Shown: positions 1 through 7,707, counted from the first letter of the stretch. The stretch is DNA of 11,570 bases from Pseudomonadota bacterium (GCA_015222555.1 JADFVM010000288.1:1-11570), one strand, 5' to 3'. The notes: generated by a model not told the origin, from the sequence alone. Made by a program: numbers and translations.

Positions 1-2
1 AC

Positions 3-683
3 TTTGTTGATACTTACGCAATGCATACCCTTCACGGACGGGCGCTGCCTGTTGCTGCAGGTGTTAAACTTGGAAACCCTGAACTTGAAGTTATCTGTGT
101 CGGCGGTGATGGCGACGGCCTCTCTATCGGTGGTGGACACTTCCCTCATACGGCAAGGAAGAATACTGATATTACCTACATCATGATGGATAACTCAGTT
201 TATGGTTTGACCAAGTGTCAGGTCTCTCCCACCAGTGATGAGGGGATGAAGACGAAGACGACACCTCATGGAAGTTTCGATAATCCGATTAATCCGATTG
301 CCTTTGCACTGACCTATGGAGCGACTTTTGTTGCCCAGGTCTCTGCCGGCAAGCCGAAGGATTGTGCCGAGATTATTCAGAAGGCGATCGACCACGAAGG
401 ATTCTCTTATGTGAATATCCTCTCTCCATGCCCGACCTTCAACACGATCAATACCGCGGCGAGCTACAAGGAGAGTACAAAGCCTCTTCCTGAGGGCTAC
501 ACGCCAGACAGCAGGGTAAAGGCGCTGGAGATTGCAATGGGTCCTGAAGCAAGGGATCTGATGGGCATCTACTTCCAGGAGAGAAAACCAACGCTCGTAG
601 AGAAGATCGAGAATCTGATTGAAAGTCAGGGTGGAAGCCCCGATTATGATATTCAGAAGATAGCTGACAGATATAAAGTCTGA
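3..683 (+). CDS. korB: 2-oxoacid:ferredoxin oxidoreductase beta subunit, KorB type (5' end outside window)
   Basis: This is the thiamine pyrophosphate (TPP)-binding beta subunit of a cytoplasmic 2-oxoacid:ferredoxin oxidoreductase. The family interconverts a 2-oxoacid plus CoA and an acyl-CoA plus CO2, using ferredoxin; 2-oxoglutarate is the likeliest substrate. The frame is open from base 3, so the in-frame ATG at 21 is internal. The visible 226 residues begin at the conserved MHTLHGRALP stretch. They include the TPP/Mg motif GDGDGLSIGGGH and the following MMDNSVYGLTK segment, then a typical C-terminal part (NILSPCPTFN, ALEIAMGPEARDLMGIYFQE). The N-terminal part with the usual cysteines lies outside the window. 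One residue is odd: the usual YGLTKGQ.SPT reads YGLTKCQVSPT. The alpha subunit is expected just upstream. Family assignment is secure; the exact substrate is inference. Confidence 0.93.
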   Translation, partial: FVDTYAMHTLHGRALPVAAGVKLGNPELEVICVGGDGDGLSIGGGHFPHTARKNTDITYIMMDNSVYGLTKCQVSPTSDEGMKTKTTPHGSFDNPINPIAFALTYGATFVAQVSAGKPKDCAEIIQKAIDHEGFSYVNILSPCPTFNTINTAASYKESTKPLPEGYTPDSRVKALEIAMGPEARDLMGIYFQERKPTLVEKIENLIESQGGSPDYDIQKIADRYKV

Positions 684-705
684 TATAAAAGCATATTAGT
701 TTTAT

Positions 706-741
706 AGAGCCGTAAGAGCATATCTTACGGCTCTTTTTTTT
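706..741 (+). terminator. Intrinsic terminator after korB
   Basis: A perfect 12-bp stem (706-717 with 723-734) closes a 5-base loop and runs directly into a run of T (734-741). It lies 22 bases after the korB stop. It is a textbook Rho-independent terminator for plus-strand transcription and separates korB from the genes that follow. The other strand lacks a matching T run, so it is probably one-directional. Confidence 0.92.
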
Positions 742-800
742 CTTCACCATCAGAGATAGGTGTAAAGGTTGTGAACCCTTAACTGTCCTTTATGCATCTC

Positions 801-837
801 ATAACGGTATAATAATTGGCAATCTCTTTCCCGTTAT
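801..837 (+). promoter_or_regulatory. Possible promoter -10 element within a 7-bp inverted repeat
   Basis: A consensus-like TATAAT sits at 808-813, immediately after one arm (ataacgg, 801-807) of a 7-bp inverted repeat whose other arm is ccgttat (831-837). It is the best -10 candidate in the stretch after the korB terminator and before the pentapeptide gene. I see no good -35 hexamer at 16-18 bases upstream, so any sigma-70 promoter here would be weak or activator-dependent. The flanking arms could be an operator or the base of a hairpin in the leader. This is inference from motif alone. Confidence 0.3.
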
Positions 838-940
838 TTATGTTAACATTAACCTGCTAACCCGGATGAACCGAATAAGTGCCTTCACGAAATCAAGTCT
901 TCTTTAGCTATTCTTCATTGGGCGATTCTGCGAAGCTAAA

Positions 941-971
941 TTATTTTCTGCCAGAAAAACGCAGAAAATAA
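941..971 (+). promoter_or_regulatory. 11-bp perfect hairpin in the leader of the pentapeptide gene
   Basis: Arms 941-951 (ttattttctgc) and 961-971 (gcagaaaataa) are perfect reverse complements around a 9-base loop, ending 30 bases before the ATG at 1002. No T run follows, so it does not look like a terminator. A second, weaker inverted repeat (tttagct 903-909, agctaaa 934-940) lies directly upstream. Together they could be an operator pair or a structured 5' leader. The repeats are seen directly; any function is inferred. Confidence 0.5.
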
Positions 972-1001
972 CTTCTAAGGTACTAAACCAGAGAGTTGAA
1001 T

Positions 1002-1631
1002 ATGACACAATTAGATAGAGAAAAAATACTTGAAATAATTGAAAAAGGCGAAAGCCTGGAAAGTGCCGACCTGACTTTTCTTGATCTTTCCGACATCGAT
1101 TTTAAGGGCATCAGCCTTGAAGAGGCCACAATGACGGGTACTGTCCTTACGCGTTCCGATCTGTCGGGGTGCAACCTCACTTCAGCCTTCATGGCGGAAA
1201 TCAAGGCTGAGGAATCGAATTTTAAAGGCGCCTTAATGGAAGAGGTTTTTCTTCAAAGGGGTAGCATAAAAGAGGCAAATTTTTCGGGAGCAATGATGGA
1301 GGGCGCCTCAATATTCAAAATGGAAGCGGCAAAAGCAGATTTTACCTCAGCTATCATGGTGGATGTACAGATCCTCGATTCTAGTATGGAGGGGGCCATC
1401 TTTAGAAATGCCAATGTATCCAATTCATCCTTTAAAGGGTCCAATATTCAGGGCTGTGATTTTACAGGCTGTAACCTTTCCGCCTGTGACATGCGGCGAG
1501 TAAGGGCGCAAGGCGCAGTTTTTGATGGTGCCAAAACAGAAGGTGTGTTATTTTACGGAAAAACACCCTGGGGAGAGGAAGCAGACCAGAGAGACTGGAG
1601 CAATGAATTGATATATTTCAATGACGATTAA
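1002..1631 (+). CDS. Pentapeptide-repeat protein
   Basis: This is a 209-residue soluble protein made almost entirely of pentapeptide repeats. From about residue 22 to 187, five-residue units recur with small residues and L/F/M in the inward-facing positions (for example ADLTF, LDLSD, SDLSG, CNLTS, SNFKG, ANFSG, ADFTS, SSFKG, CDFTG, CNLSA). This predicts a right-handed quadrilateral beta-helix of roughly eight coils. A short N-terminal helix (TQLDREKILEIIEKGES) caps it, and the acidic C-terminal tail has no repeat. Methionine is unusually common at core positions in the middle coils. There is no signal peptide, membrane segment or fused catalytic domain. An in-frame TTG lies 6 bases upstream, but ATG 1002 is better placed after GAGAG at 991-995. 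The family has no single function (some members mimic DNA and bind gyrase), so none is assigned. Confidence 0.9.
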   Translation: MTQLDREKILEIIEKGESLESADLTFLDLSDIDFKGISLEEATMTGTVLTRSDLSGCNLTSAFMAEIKAEESNFKGALMEEVFLQRGSIKEANFSGAMMEGASIFKMEAAKADFTSAIMVDVQILDSSMEGAIFRNANVSNSSFKGSNIQGCDFTGCNLSACDMRRVRAQGAVFDGAKTEGVLFYGKTPWGEEADQRDWSNELIYFNDD

Positions 1632-1731
1632 GACTGCTCTCGTTGCAACATTTGATGCCAGCCTTGTGGCACTCCTTTGTATTATAAGAAGTGGCCCCGA
1701 TGAATAAACCCGTCAGTAAATGGAATAAAAG

Positions 1732-3489
1732 ATGAGAAAAAAGTATGACAGTGAATTGCAGTCAGGCATTGTTGCACTTTTACGTAAAAAAGACAAGGTG
1801 CAGGCGCAGAGCTTGTCTCGAGAGGATAAACGCCTTGCAAGGCTCATTGATACAGTGATTAATGAGGTAAATGTTTACGCTGATTATCAAATAAATCATA
1901 TCAAAAAACTGACTGATGTTGGACTTGCGCTGTCCGGTGAAAAGAACATTAACAAGCTCCTTGAAATGATTGTTGATGCAGCCAGAGACCTGACCTGTGC
2001 AGATGCAGGCACCTTATATACCGTTGATAGTGAAAATCAGTGTCTTCGATTCGAAATATTGCAGAATGACACAATGAAAACCTACCTGGGGGGGACTAGT
2101 GGTGTGGAAGTCACCCTGCCTCCCGTTCCACTCTATCTTGAAGGGAAAGCAAATCATTCTAATGTGTCGTCATGCGTTGCCTTAACGGAAAAAACTGTCA
2201 ATATCCCTGATGTTTATGAGGCCGAAGGCTTTGATTTTTCGGGGACAAAAAAATATGATTCAGGTACAGGCTATCGTTCAAAGTCCATGCTGGTCATCCC
2301 CTTAAAAAACCATGAAAACGATATTATTGGTGTGTTACAGCTTTTAAATGCCAAGGATATTGATAGTGGTGAAGTGATCCCCTTTTCCGATGAGTATGTC
2401 GACCTTATCGGCTCTCTTGCCTCCGAAGCGGCCGTTTCTCTTACGAATGCTCAATTAATTCAGGATTTAAAGGAGCTTTTTTATGCCTTCATCAAAAGCA
2501 TCGCCGCAGCGATTGATGAAAAGTCACCCTATACGGGCGGCCATATCGACAGAGTGGTAAAGTTGACCATGATGATTGCTCAAAAAATCAATGAAACAAC
2601 AGGGGGCCCCTTTGCCGATGTCCAGCTGTCAGATGACGAGATGGAGGAGTTGAAGCTGGCCACATGGATGCATGACGTGGGAAAGATTACTACGCCTGAG
2701 TATGTCATTGATAAACGGACAAAACTGGAGACCATCTTCGATCGCATGCATCTGGTAGAGACGCGCTTTGATCTTATTGCAAATCTAATAAAAAACCACT
2801 ACCTTGAAGAGAAAATTCAAGTAATGAAAAACGGCAAGGACGATACCGATAAAATTAAAGCATTGGACGCCCGTAGGGAAAAAGAGCTCAAAGAAGTTCG
2901 GGAAGAAAAGGAGTTTCTGGCAGTATCCAATACTCCCAAAGAGTTCATGGACGATGACAAGTTAAAAAAGCTTAATGATATAGCAAGCAAAACCTATGAA
3001 ATCGACGGAGAAACTTTTCCTTACCTCACTGAAGAGGAGTTGAAAAATCTTTCAATCCGAAAAGGCAGCCTGACTGATGAAGAAAGGCAGGTCATAGAAA
3101 ATCATGTTTACATGACAAAAGTGATGCTTGAGCAGCTTCCTTTCCCCAAAAATCTATCAAATGTTCCTGCCTATGCCAGCGGTCATCACGAGACGCTTGA
3201 TGGCACAGGTTACCCTTCTGGCCTGAATGCCGGTGAATTGTCTCTTCAGGCCCGAATAATGGCCGTTGCAGATGTTTTTGAAGCACTCACTGCTAAGGAC
3301 CGTCCCTACAAGAAACCTATGAAGCTTTCACAAGCTGTGAACATCCTTGGTTTTATGAAAAAGGACAAACATATCGACGGCGATATTTTTGATCTCTTTA
3401 TTAACAGCAATCTCTTTATGGAATATGCAGAAAGCGAATTGCGCCCTGAACAGATAGACGATGTTGAGCTAAAAACAAAGGAAATGTAG
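1732..3489 (+). CDS. GAF domain + HD-GYP domain protein, probable c-di-GMP phosphodiesterase
   Basis: This 585-residue cytoplasmic signalling protein has an N-terminal helical segment (1-60), a GAF sensor domain (about 60-235) and an HD-GYP domain (about 245-570). HD-GYP enzymes hydrolyse cyclic di-GMP with a bound metal centre. The key residues are visible: HD at 314-315 (WMHDVGKI), H458 in ENHV, the HHE triad 485-487, and DGTGYP at 490-495 with the following ARIMAVADVFEALTAKDRPY. There is no membrane segment or receiver domain, so the GAF domain is the likely input. Between the HD helix and the GSLTDEERQVIENH helix lies an extra charged, partly coiled-coil segment (about residues 345-440), absent from minimal HD-GYP domains. 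ATG 1732 is the first usable start, with a weak GGA (1722-1724) upstream; the ATG at 1720 meets a stop at once. No GGDEF partner is visible. Confidence 0.93.
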   Translation: MRKKYDSELQSGIVALLRKKDKVQAQSLSREDKRLARLIDTVINEVNVYADYQINHIKKLTDVGLALSGEKNINKLLEMIVDAARDLTCADAGTLYTVDSENQCLRFEILQNDTMKTYLGGTSGVEVTLPPVPLYLEGKANHSNVSSCVALTEKTVNIPDVYEAEGFDFSGTKKYDSGTGYRSKSMLVIPLKNHENDIIGVLQLLNAKDIDSGEVIPFSDEYVDLIGSLASEAAVSLTNAQLIQDLKELFYAFIKSIAAAIDEKSPYTGGHIDRVVKLTMMIAQKINETTGGPFADVQLSDDEMEELKLATWMHDVGKITTPEYVIDKRTKLETIFDRMHLVETRFDLIANLIKNHYLEEKIQVMKNGKDDTDKIKALDARREKELKEVREEKEFLAVSNTPKEFMDDDKLKKLNDIASKTYEIDGETFPYLTEEELKNLSIRKGSLTDEERQVIENHVYMTKVMLEQLPFPKNLSNVPAYASGHHETLDGTGYPSGLNAGELSLQARIMAVADVFEALTAKDRPYKKPMKLSQAVNILGFMKKDKHIDGDIFDLFINSNLFMEYAESELRPEQIDDVELKTKEM

Positions 3490-3619
3490 AATCCCCGAGA
3501 GTTGTCATATCCTGTCAAATCACGCATTCAGCAAACCCGATCTACTTAGAAAATAACTTGCTTATTCAAGCCTCACTGAAGACATGATTAATGCAAGGAT
3601 AAAATAGGTTACTTTATAG

Positions 3620-4963
3620 ATGAAACCGATTGTTGCAATAGTAGGTCGCCCCAATGTGGGCAAATCAACGCTCTTTAACAGGCTTACCAAAACGCGTGAC
3701 GCCATTGTTCATAACATGCCTGGAGTCACCAGGGACCGGAATTATGGCGACGTTAACTGGTATGGCAAGTCCTTTACTGTCATTGATACGGGTGGATTTG
3801 AGCCTGTATCAAAGGACAAGATCCTTTCCCAAATGAGGGAGCAGACCCAGCTGGCCATCGAAGAGGCCCATTCCATTATATTCCTGCTGGACGGGAGGGA
3901 AGGGCTCACCCCTGCGGATCAGACAGTCTCCGATATCCTCAGGCAGACGGAGAAACCGGTATATTATGCCGTCAATAAAGTCGATGCTGAAAAACATGAA
4001 GAGCTGGTCTTTGATTTTTATCGACTTGGAGCGGATAATTTCCACACCATTTCTGCTGAGCATAACAGGGGTGTCAATGATCTTATCGATGAAGTTGTCC
4101 ATGATTTTCAAAAGGAGCTAGAAGAAGAGGACAGTGAGACTGTTAAAATAGCCATCATCGGCAGACCCAATGTGGGGAAATCATCACTTGTTAATAAACT
4201 GCTTGGCGAAAACCGTCTTCTTGTCAGTGATGTGCCGGGAACGACTCGTGACGCCGTCGATACACTCCTCGAAAAAGATGATAAAAAATATCTGCTCATC
4301 GATACTGCCGGCATCAGGCGTAAAAGCAAAGTGAGTGAAAGACTCGAGAAGTACACCATTGTAAAGGCGCTAGGTTCCATTGACCGATGCGATGTGGTCC
4401 TTCTTCTTATTGACGCCTCTGAGGGTGTGACTGAGCAGGATGTCAAGGTGGCGGGATATGCCCATGAAAAGGGCAAGGGATGTATCGTCATTGTCAATAA
4501 GTGGGACCTCATTGAAAAGGACAACTCTACTATCGGTAAATATGTAGACCAGGTGAAGGAAGACCTCAAATATATGAGTTATGCCCCCATATTGTTTATC
4601 TCAGCCCTTACAGGCCAGCGCGTTCAAAAGATATTAGGTCTCATTGATGATGTGACCGAGCAATGCCGGATGAGGGTGAAAACGGGAGAACTGAACAGGG
4701 TAATTGAAGAGGCGGCGAAGAAGCATCACCCCCCCTCATATCAGGGAAGGTTTGTGAAAATCTACTTTGCCACCCAGATAGCATCGTCGCCACCCACTTT
4801 TGTCCTCTTTACCAATTTTCCCAAGGGGATACATTTCTCCTATGAACGCTATCTAGAAAACAAGGTGCGTGAGGCCTTCGGTTTTGAAGGCACACCCTTC
4901 AGGCTGCTTTTCAAGGAACGGGCAGGAAGAAAGCAGTTTAAAAGGAATAAGCCAGAGCGGTGA
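3620..4963 (+). CDS. der: Ribosome-assembly GTPase Der (EngA)
   Basis: This is the double-GTPase Der, which acts in 50S subunit maturation and is nearly universal and usually essential in bacteria. At 447 residues it is full length for the family. The first G domain has GRPNVGKS (9-16), the G2 region PGVTRDR, DTGG (56-59) and NKVD (119-122). An acidic linker (about 165-175, LEEEDSE) leads to the second G domain with GRPNVGKS (181-188), PGTTRD, DTAGIRRK and NKWD. The C-terminal KH-like RNA-binding domain (HPPSYQGRFVKIYF to the basic tail) is intact. The ATG at 3620 begins the conserved MKPIVAIVGR. Its ribosome binding site is poor (AGG at 3606-3608, 11 bases away). The 130 bases upstream show no clear promoter or terminator, so it may be co-transcribed with the HD-GYP gene. 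Confidence 0.98.
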   Translation: MKPIVAIVGRPNVGKSTLFNRLTKTRDAIVHNMPGVTRDRNYGDVNWYGKSFTVIDTGGFEPVSKDKILSQMREQTQLAIEEAHSIIFLLDGREGLTPADQTVSDILRQTEKPVYYAVNKVDAEKHEELVFDFYRLGADNFHTISAEHNRGVNDLIDEVVHDFQKELEEEDSETVKIAIIGRPNVGKSSLVNKLLGENRLLVSDVPGTTRDAVDTLLEKDDKKYLLIDTAGIRRKSKVSERLEKYTIVKALGSIDRCDVVLLLIDASEGVTEQDVKVAGYAHEKGKGCIVIVNKWDLIEKDNSTIGKYVDQVKEDLKYMSYAPILFISALTGQRVQKILGLIDDVTEQCRMRVKTGELNRVIEEAAKKHHPPSYQGRFVKIYFATQIASSPPTFVLFTNFPKGIHFSYERYLENKVREAFGFEGTPFRLLFKERAGRKQFKRNKPER

Positions 4964-4967
4964 CAGG

Positions 4968-5807
4968 GTGGGGCGGAACTATCACAAACTTTTAATTGAG
5001 GCATCCTCTTCATTCGTAAAAAATGGCTGCCCCAATATGTCGGCAGCCATCGCTTTTTATGCCATCCTTTCCACCATCCCTCTCATATTTATTTTTGTTG
5101 CAGGGCTGGGTTTTGTCTTCGAGGGTGCAGATAAGCCGATGGAGTCTGTCTTTGCGGCCCTTGAAGGGGTTATGCCCTCTCTTGCTGCGTGGTTAAAGAA
5201 TGAAGTGACCGCTGTGGAAAGTAAAAAAGGGGTCATCGGGGGTTTTGGTTTAATATTCATGCTATGGTCTTCTACACTCGTTTTTTCTTCCCTCGAATTT
5301 TCATTTACCAGGATATTCCATGTTGAAAACAGACGTTCCTTTATCCGGTCCAAGCTGGTTTCGCTGGGCCTTGTCATTACGGGCGTCGTCGTCCTGGCCG
5401 CATCGATCATGCTGTCCACCATTGCGCAGATAGCAAAATCCAAGATGGTAACGATTGGCGGTATCAATGTGACAGACTTTTTTTCTGCAAGCATCTTTGT
5501 CCAATACCTTCTTCCGCTATTAATGCTCACGGCGATTTTTACGACCTTTTACATTGTTCTATCGAGGCGTACAGTGACATTTAAAGAGGCACTTTGCGGT
5601 GCATTGATTTGTGCCTTCTTCTTTGAGGGGGCAAAACACCTGTTTACGTGGTATATAAAAAATATGAGCAGTCACAGCGCCGTCTATGGATCGCTGGCGG
5701 CCATTGTGATTCTGATTTTGTGGTTCTTTTATGCCGCAATTATCATTCTTTTTTGTGGGGAACTGATCGCCGCCTGGAAGAGGCAAAGTGAAGGGCAGAA
5801 TGAATGA
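4968..5807 (+). CDS. YihY/BrkB family inner-membrane protein
   Basis: This is a 279-residue polytopic inner-membrane protein of the YihY/BrkB family (historically mislabelled ribonuclease BN), whose biochemical role is not settled. An amphipathic N-terminal segment ends in the family's PNMSAAIAFYAILSTIPL motif. About six membrane helices follow: near 28-51, 90-112, 133-155, 178-200, 207-230 and 241-268. The C-terminal GSLAAIVILILWFFYAAIIILFCGEL is also characteristic. The frame stays open upstream into der (to a GTG at 4869), but that start would overlap der by about 95 bases with unrelated residues. GTG 4968, four bases after the der stop, gives the normal family N-terminus and suggests translational coupling with der. 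The later ATG 5037 would remove the conserved amphipathic segment. The ribosome binding site is weak, so the exact start is uncertain. Confidence 0.9.
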   Translation: MGRNYHKLLIEASSSFVKNGCPNMSAAIAFYAILSTIPLIFIFVAGLGFVFEGADKPMESVFAALEGVMPSLAAWLKNEVTAVESKKGVIGGFGLIFMLWSSTLVFSSLEFSFTRIFHVENRRSFIRSKLVSLGLVITGVVVLAASIMLSTIAQIAKSKMVTIGGINVTDFFSASIFVQYLLPLLMLTAIFTTFYIVLSRRTVTFKEALCGALICAFFFEGAKHLFTWYIKNMSSHSAVYGSLAAIVILILWFFYAAIIILFCGELIAAWKRQSEGQNE

Positions 5808-5840
5808 AAAGAATTAGAGATTTGGAATGGGAGTGGTATT

Positions 5841-5862
5841 ATTAATTTATGACGAAATTAAT
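5841..5862 (+). promoter_or_regulatory. A/T-only hairpin with the gshA start codon in its loop
   Basis: Arms attaattt (5841-5848) and aaattaat (5855-5862) are perfect 8-bp complements. The 6-base loop, atgacg, contains the gshA ATG (5849-5851). All pairs are A-U, so the fold is weak and might melt easily. The purine-rich GGGAG at 5829-5833 is 15 bases from the ATG, an unusually long spacing. The structure could modulate initiation, but it may simply be chance in an A/T-rich start region. Confidence 0.35.
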
Positions 5863-7216
5863 TAAGCATTTGATGGACGGGGAAATCGGGTCAAGGAAGG
5901 ATCTCATCGATTATATCAGGCGAGGTGAACGGTCACCTGAGGCGTGGGGCATCGGCATGGAGGTCGAAAAACAGGTAATAGACAGTGCGACGGGTTATTC
6001 TGCCCATTATGACAGTATAGAGTCATTTTTGAAGAACCTGGAAAAAGGCGGAGCCTGGAAAGGTATTCGCGAGGATGGTCATCTCATAGCACTTATGGGT
6101 GAAGATTCTTCCATCACTCTGGAGCCGGGCGGCCAGTTAGAGTTATCAGGAAAAGTCTGCCCTCATATCCAGTGCAGTCAAAAAGAACTGAAAAAATACA
6201 TTGAAGAGATCATCATTGAAAGCAAACCTCTAGGCCTCACTTTTCTCGGTATCGGTGTCCAGCCTTTTACAAAAATGGAGGAAATATGCTGGCTACCCAA
6301 GGCCAGGTATAATGTCATGGGACCTTACATGGCAAGAACGGGTGACATGGGGCAGCGCATGATGAAGCAGAGCGCCGGTATTCAGGTGAATATCGATTTC
6401 TCCGACGAAGAGGACTGCATAGAAAAGCTCCGTATGGCCATGGTGATTTCACCTCTTTTTTATGCCCTCTTTGCCAATTCCCCCATCATGGATGGCAAGC
6501 CCAGCGGTTTCCTGTCTACGCGCGGGGAAATCTGGTCACGCACAGATAAAGACCGTACCGGCTTGATCACCAATCTTTTTAATGACGGTGCAGGTTATGG
6601 CAGTTATGTTGATTACGCCTTAGAGGTACCCATGTATTTTATTATGAGAAAGGGCGCCTTCATTGACCTCACAAAGGAGCGCTTCACCTTTAACCGGTAT
6701 CTGAAAGAGGGATTTAACGGCTTAAAAGCAACCATGGATGATTGGTCATTGCATTTATCCACTCTCTTTCCTGAAGCCCGTTTGAGGCCGCAGATTGAAA
6801 TCCGTTCTTTTGACAGTCTGCCTCCTCGCTATGTTACCTCGGTGGGCGCTTTCATCAAGGGCCTTTTCTATGATGATGACGCAAAAAAAGAGATAACTGA
6901 ACTCTTCAGTCCGGCAGATGACTTTATGGATCAATCCTTCCGTCGATGTTCCTGGCAGCAGGGCTTGAAGGCCTCAATTGGTGGCAGGACATTGCGTGAA
7001 ATCGCCCTTGATGCTATATCAATCAGCCGGCGCAGCCTGAAAAGGCAATCGGAAAATAATAAGAAAGGTCTTGATGAAACTTTTTTTCTTGATAACATAG
7101 AAGAGATCGCTGAAAGTGGCCAAACACTGGCAGACACGATCCTTGCCGGATGGAAAGGATCACAGGAAGATAAGTTGAAAATGTTAATTGATCACTGCGG
7201 ATACAGGAAGCAATAA
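5849..7216 (+). CDS. gshA: Glutamate-cysteine ligase, plant/proteobacterial (GCS2) type
   Basis: This enzyme performs the ATP-dependent joining of L-glutamate and L-cysteine to gamma-glutamylcysteine, the committed step of glutathione synthesis (EC 6.3.2.2), in the cytoplasm. At 455 residues the length fits the plant/alphaproteobacterial-type ligase. Motifs visible in order are GIGMEVEKQ (34-42, substrate/metal acidic residues), MGEDSSITLEPGGQLELSG (83-101, the hallmark), QSAGIQVNIDFSDEED (174-189), and W..H..TLFPEARLRPQIEIRSFDSLP (299-325). No domain is missing and no glutathione synthetase is fused. It lies 41 bases after the YihY gene on the same strand and may share its transcript. A gshB gene is not present in the window, so complete glutathione synthesis cannot be claimed from here. 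The family match is strong. Confidence 0.93.
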   Translation: MTKLIKHLMDGEIGSRKDLIDYIRRGERSPEAWGIGMEVEKQVIDSATGYSAHYDSIESFLKNLEKGGAWKGIREDGHLIALMGEDSSITLEPGGQLELSGKVCPHIQCSQKELKKYIEEIIIESKPLGLTFLGIGVQPFTKMEEICWLPKARYNVMGPYMARTGDMGQRMMKQSAGIQVNIDFSDEEDCIEKLRMAMVISPLFYALFANSPIMDGKPSGFLSTRGEIWSRTDKDRTGLITNLFNDGAGYGSYVDYALEVPMYFIMRKGAFIDLTKERFTFNRYLKEGFNGLKATMDDWSLHLSTLFPEARLRPQIEIRSFDSLPPRYVTSVGAFIKGLFYDDDAKKEITELFSPADDFMDQSFRRCSWQQGLKASIGGRTLREIALDAISISRRSLKRQSENNKKGLDETFFLDNIEEIAESGQTLADTILAGWKGSQEDKLKMLIDHCGYRKQ

Positions 7217-7255
7217 ATTCGATAGAAGTCCCGCACAGCAAATTTATTGTTAAGT

Positions 7256-7262
7256 AAAGGAG
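7256..7262 (+). promoter_or_regulatory. Strong ribosome binding site for the small HTH gene
   Basis: AAAGGAG lies four bases before ATG 7267, the strongest Shine-Dalgarno match on the plus strand. It fixes the start of the small helix-turn-helix gene and contrasts with the poor sites of der and gshA. The 50-base gap after gshA contains no terminator, so read-through from gshA is plausible. Confidence 0.8.
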
Positions 7263-7266
7263 AAAA

Positions 7267-7707
7267 ATGGCAGGGCGTTCTGAAAGATTAAAACAGTTAC
7301 GTATAAAAGCAGGTAAGTCAGAAAAAGAGATGGCTGACGTGGTCGGTATTCCCCTTGTTTCTTACAAGCCCCTTGAATCGTATGATGATGAAATAATGGA
7401 ACGTCTCTCATTGCGGCAGGTCAAACAACTTGCTCAAGCCTGTGGGATTAGCTCTCGCACCTTACTGCTTGAATCAGAGTCTCACCAAAATTACATCGGC
7501 TGTAAAACCTTTACAGAGCTGGCAGAAAAAATAAAACAACATTTGTCCCAACATAATCTAAGTATTGAAAAGTTTGCCGAAGAAACCGATTGGTACCTCG
7601 AAGATTTTATTAATAAACCTGAACTGGCATTGGACAGACCTGCCATTTTTCTTGTCGATCTTTGCAAGCCTGTTGGCCTTAACTGGCTGGATGTCGTTCC
7701 CATCTGA
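7267..7707 (+). CDS. Small protein with two XRE-like helix-turn-helix units
   Basis: This 146-residue soluble protein is probably a DNA-binding regulator. Residues 5-68 look like an XRE/Cro-type helix-turn-helix (SERLKQLRIKAGKSEKEMADVVGI, then LSLRQVKQLAQACGISSRTLL). Residues 82-145 repeat the same plan in diverged form (FTELAEKIKQHLSQHNLSIEKFAEETDW, then a C-terminal helix ending GLNWLDVVP). The equivalent pieces 16-38 and 97-119 align, as do 47-69 and 124-145, which suggests an internal duplication. In the second unit the recognition-helix region (DWYLEDFINKPE) is acidic and may serve dimerisation rather than DNA contact. There is no sensor or catalytic domain. Its position after gshA could mean control of the local genes, but no operator was identified. 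Not recognised as a named gene. Confidence 0.8.
   Translation: MAGRSERLKQLRIKAGKSEKEMADVVGIPLVSYKPLESYDDEIMERLSLRQVKQLAQACGISSRTLLLESESHQNYIGCKTFTELAEKIKQHLSQHNLSIEKFAEETDWYLEDFINKPELALDRPAIFLVDLCKPVGLNWLDVVPI

Noticed and set aside
448..750. 100-residue minus-strand frame across the korB 3' end
   Set aside because: It starts in the terminator T run read backwards and lies opposite conserved korB sequence.
996..1001. TTG at 996 as the start of the pentapeptide protein
   Set aside because: ATG 1002 in the same frame is a stronger codon and sits at a proper distance from GAGAG at 991-995.
1632..1731. Promoter or small gene between the pentapeptide and HD-GYP genes
   Set aside because: TATTAT at 1680 has no -35 partner, and short frames here end after a few codons.
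3490..3619. Possible promoter or terminator between the HD-GYP gene and der
   Set aside because: TTGCTT at 3558 and TAAAAT near 3600 do not pair at a proper spacing, and no stable stem with a T run is present.
4108..4569. 153-residue minus-strand frame opposite der
   Set aside because: Serine-rich low-complexity translation, antisense to the conserved second G domain of Der; a shadow frame.
4869..4967. GTG 4869 as the start of the YihY/BrkB gene
   Set aside because: It would overlap the conserved der C-terminus by about 95 bases and add 33 residues with no family likeness.
5057..5530. 157-residue minus-strand frame opposite the YihY gene
   Set aside because: No recognisable domain, and it mirrors membrane-helix codons of the real gene.
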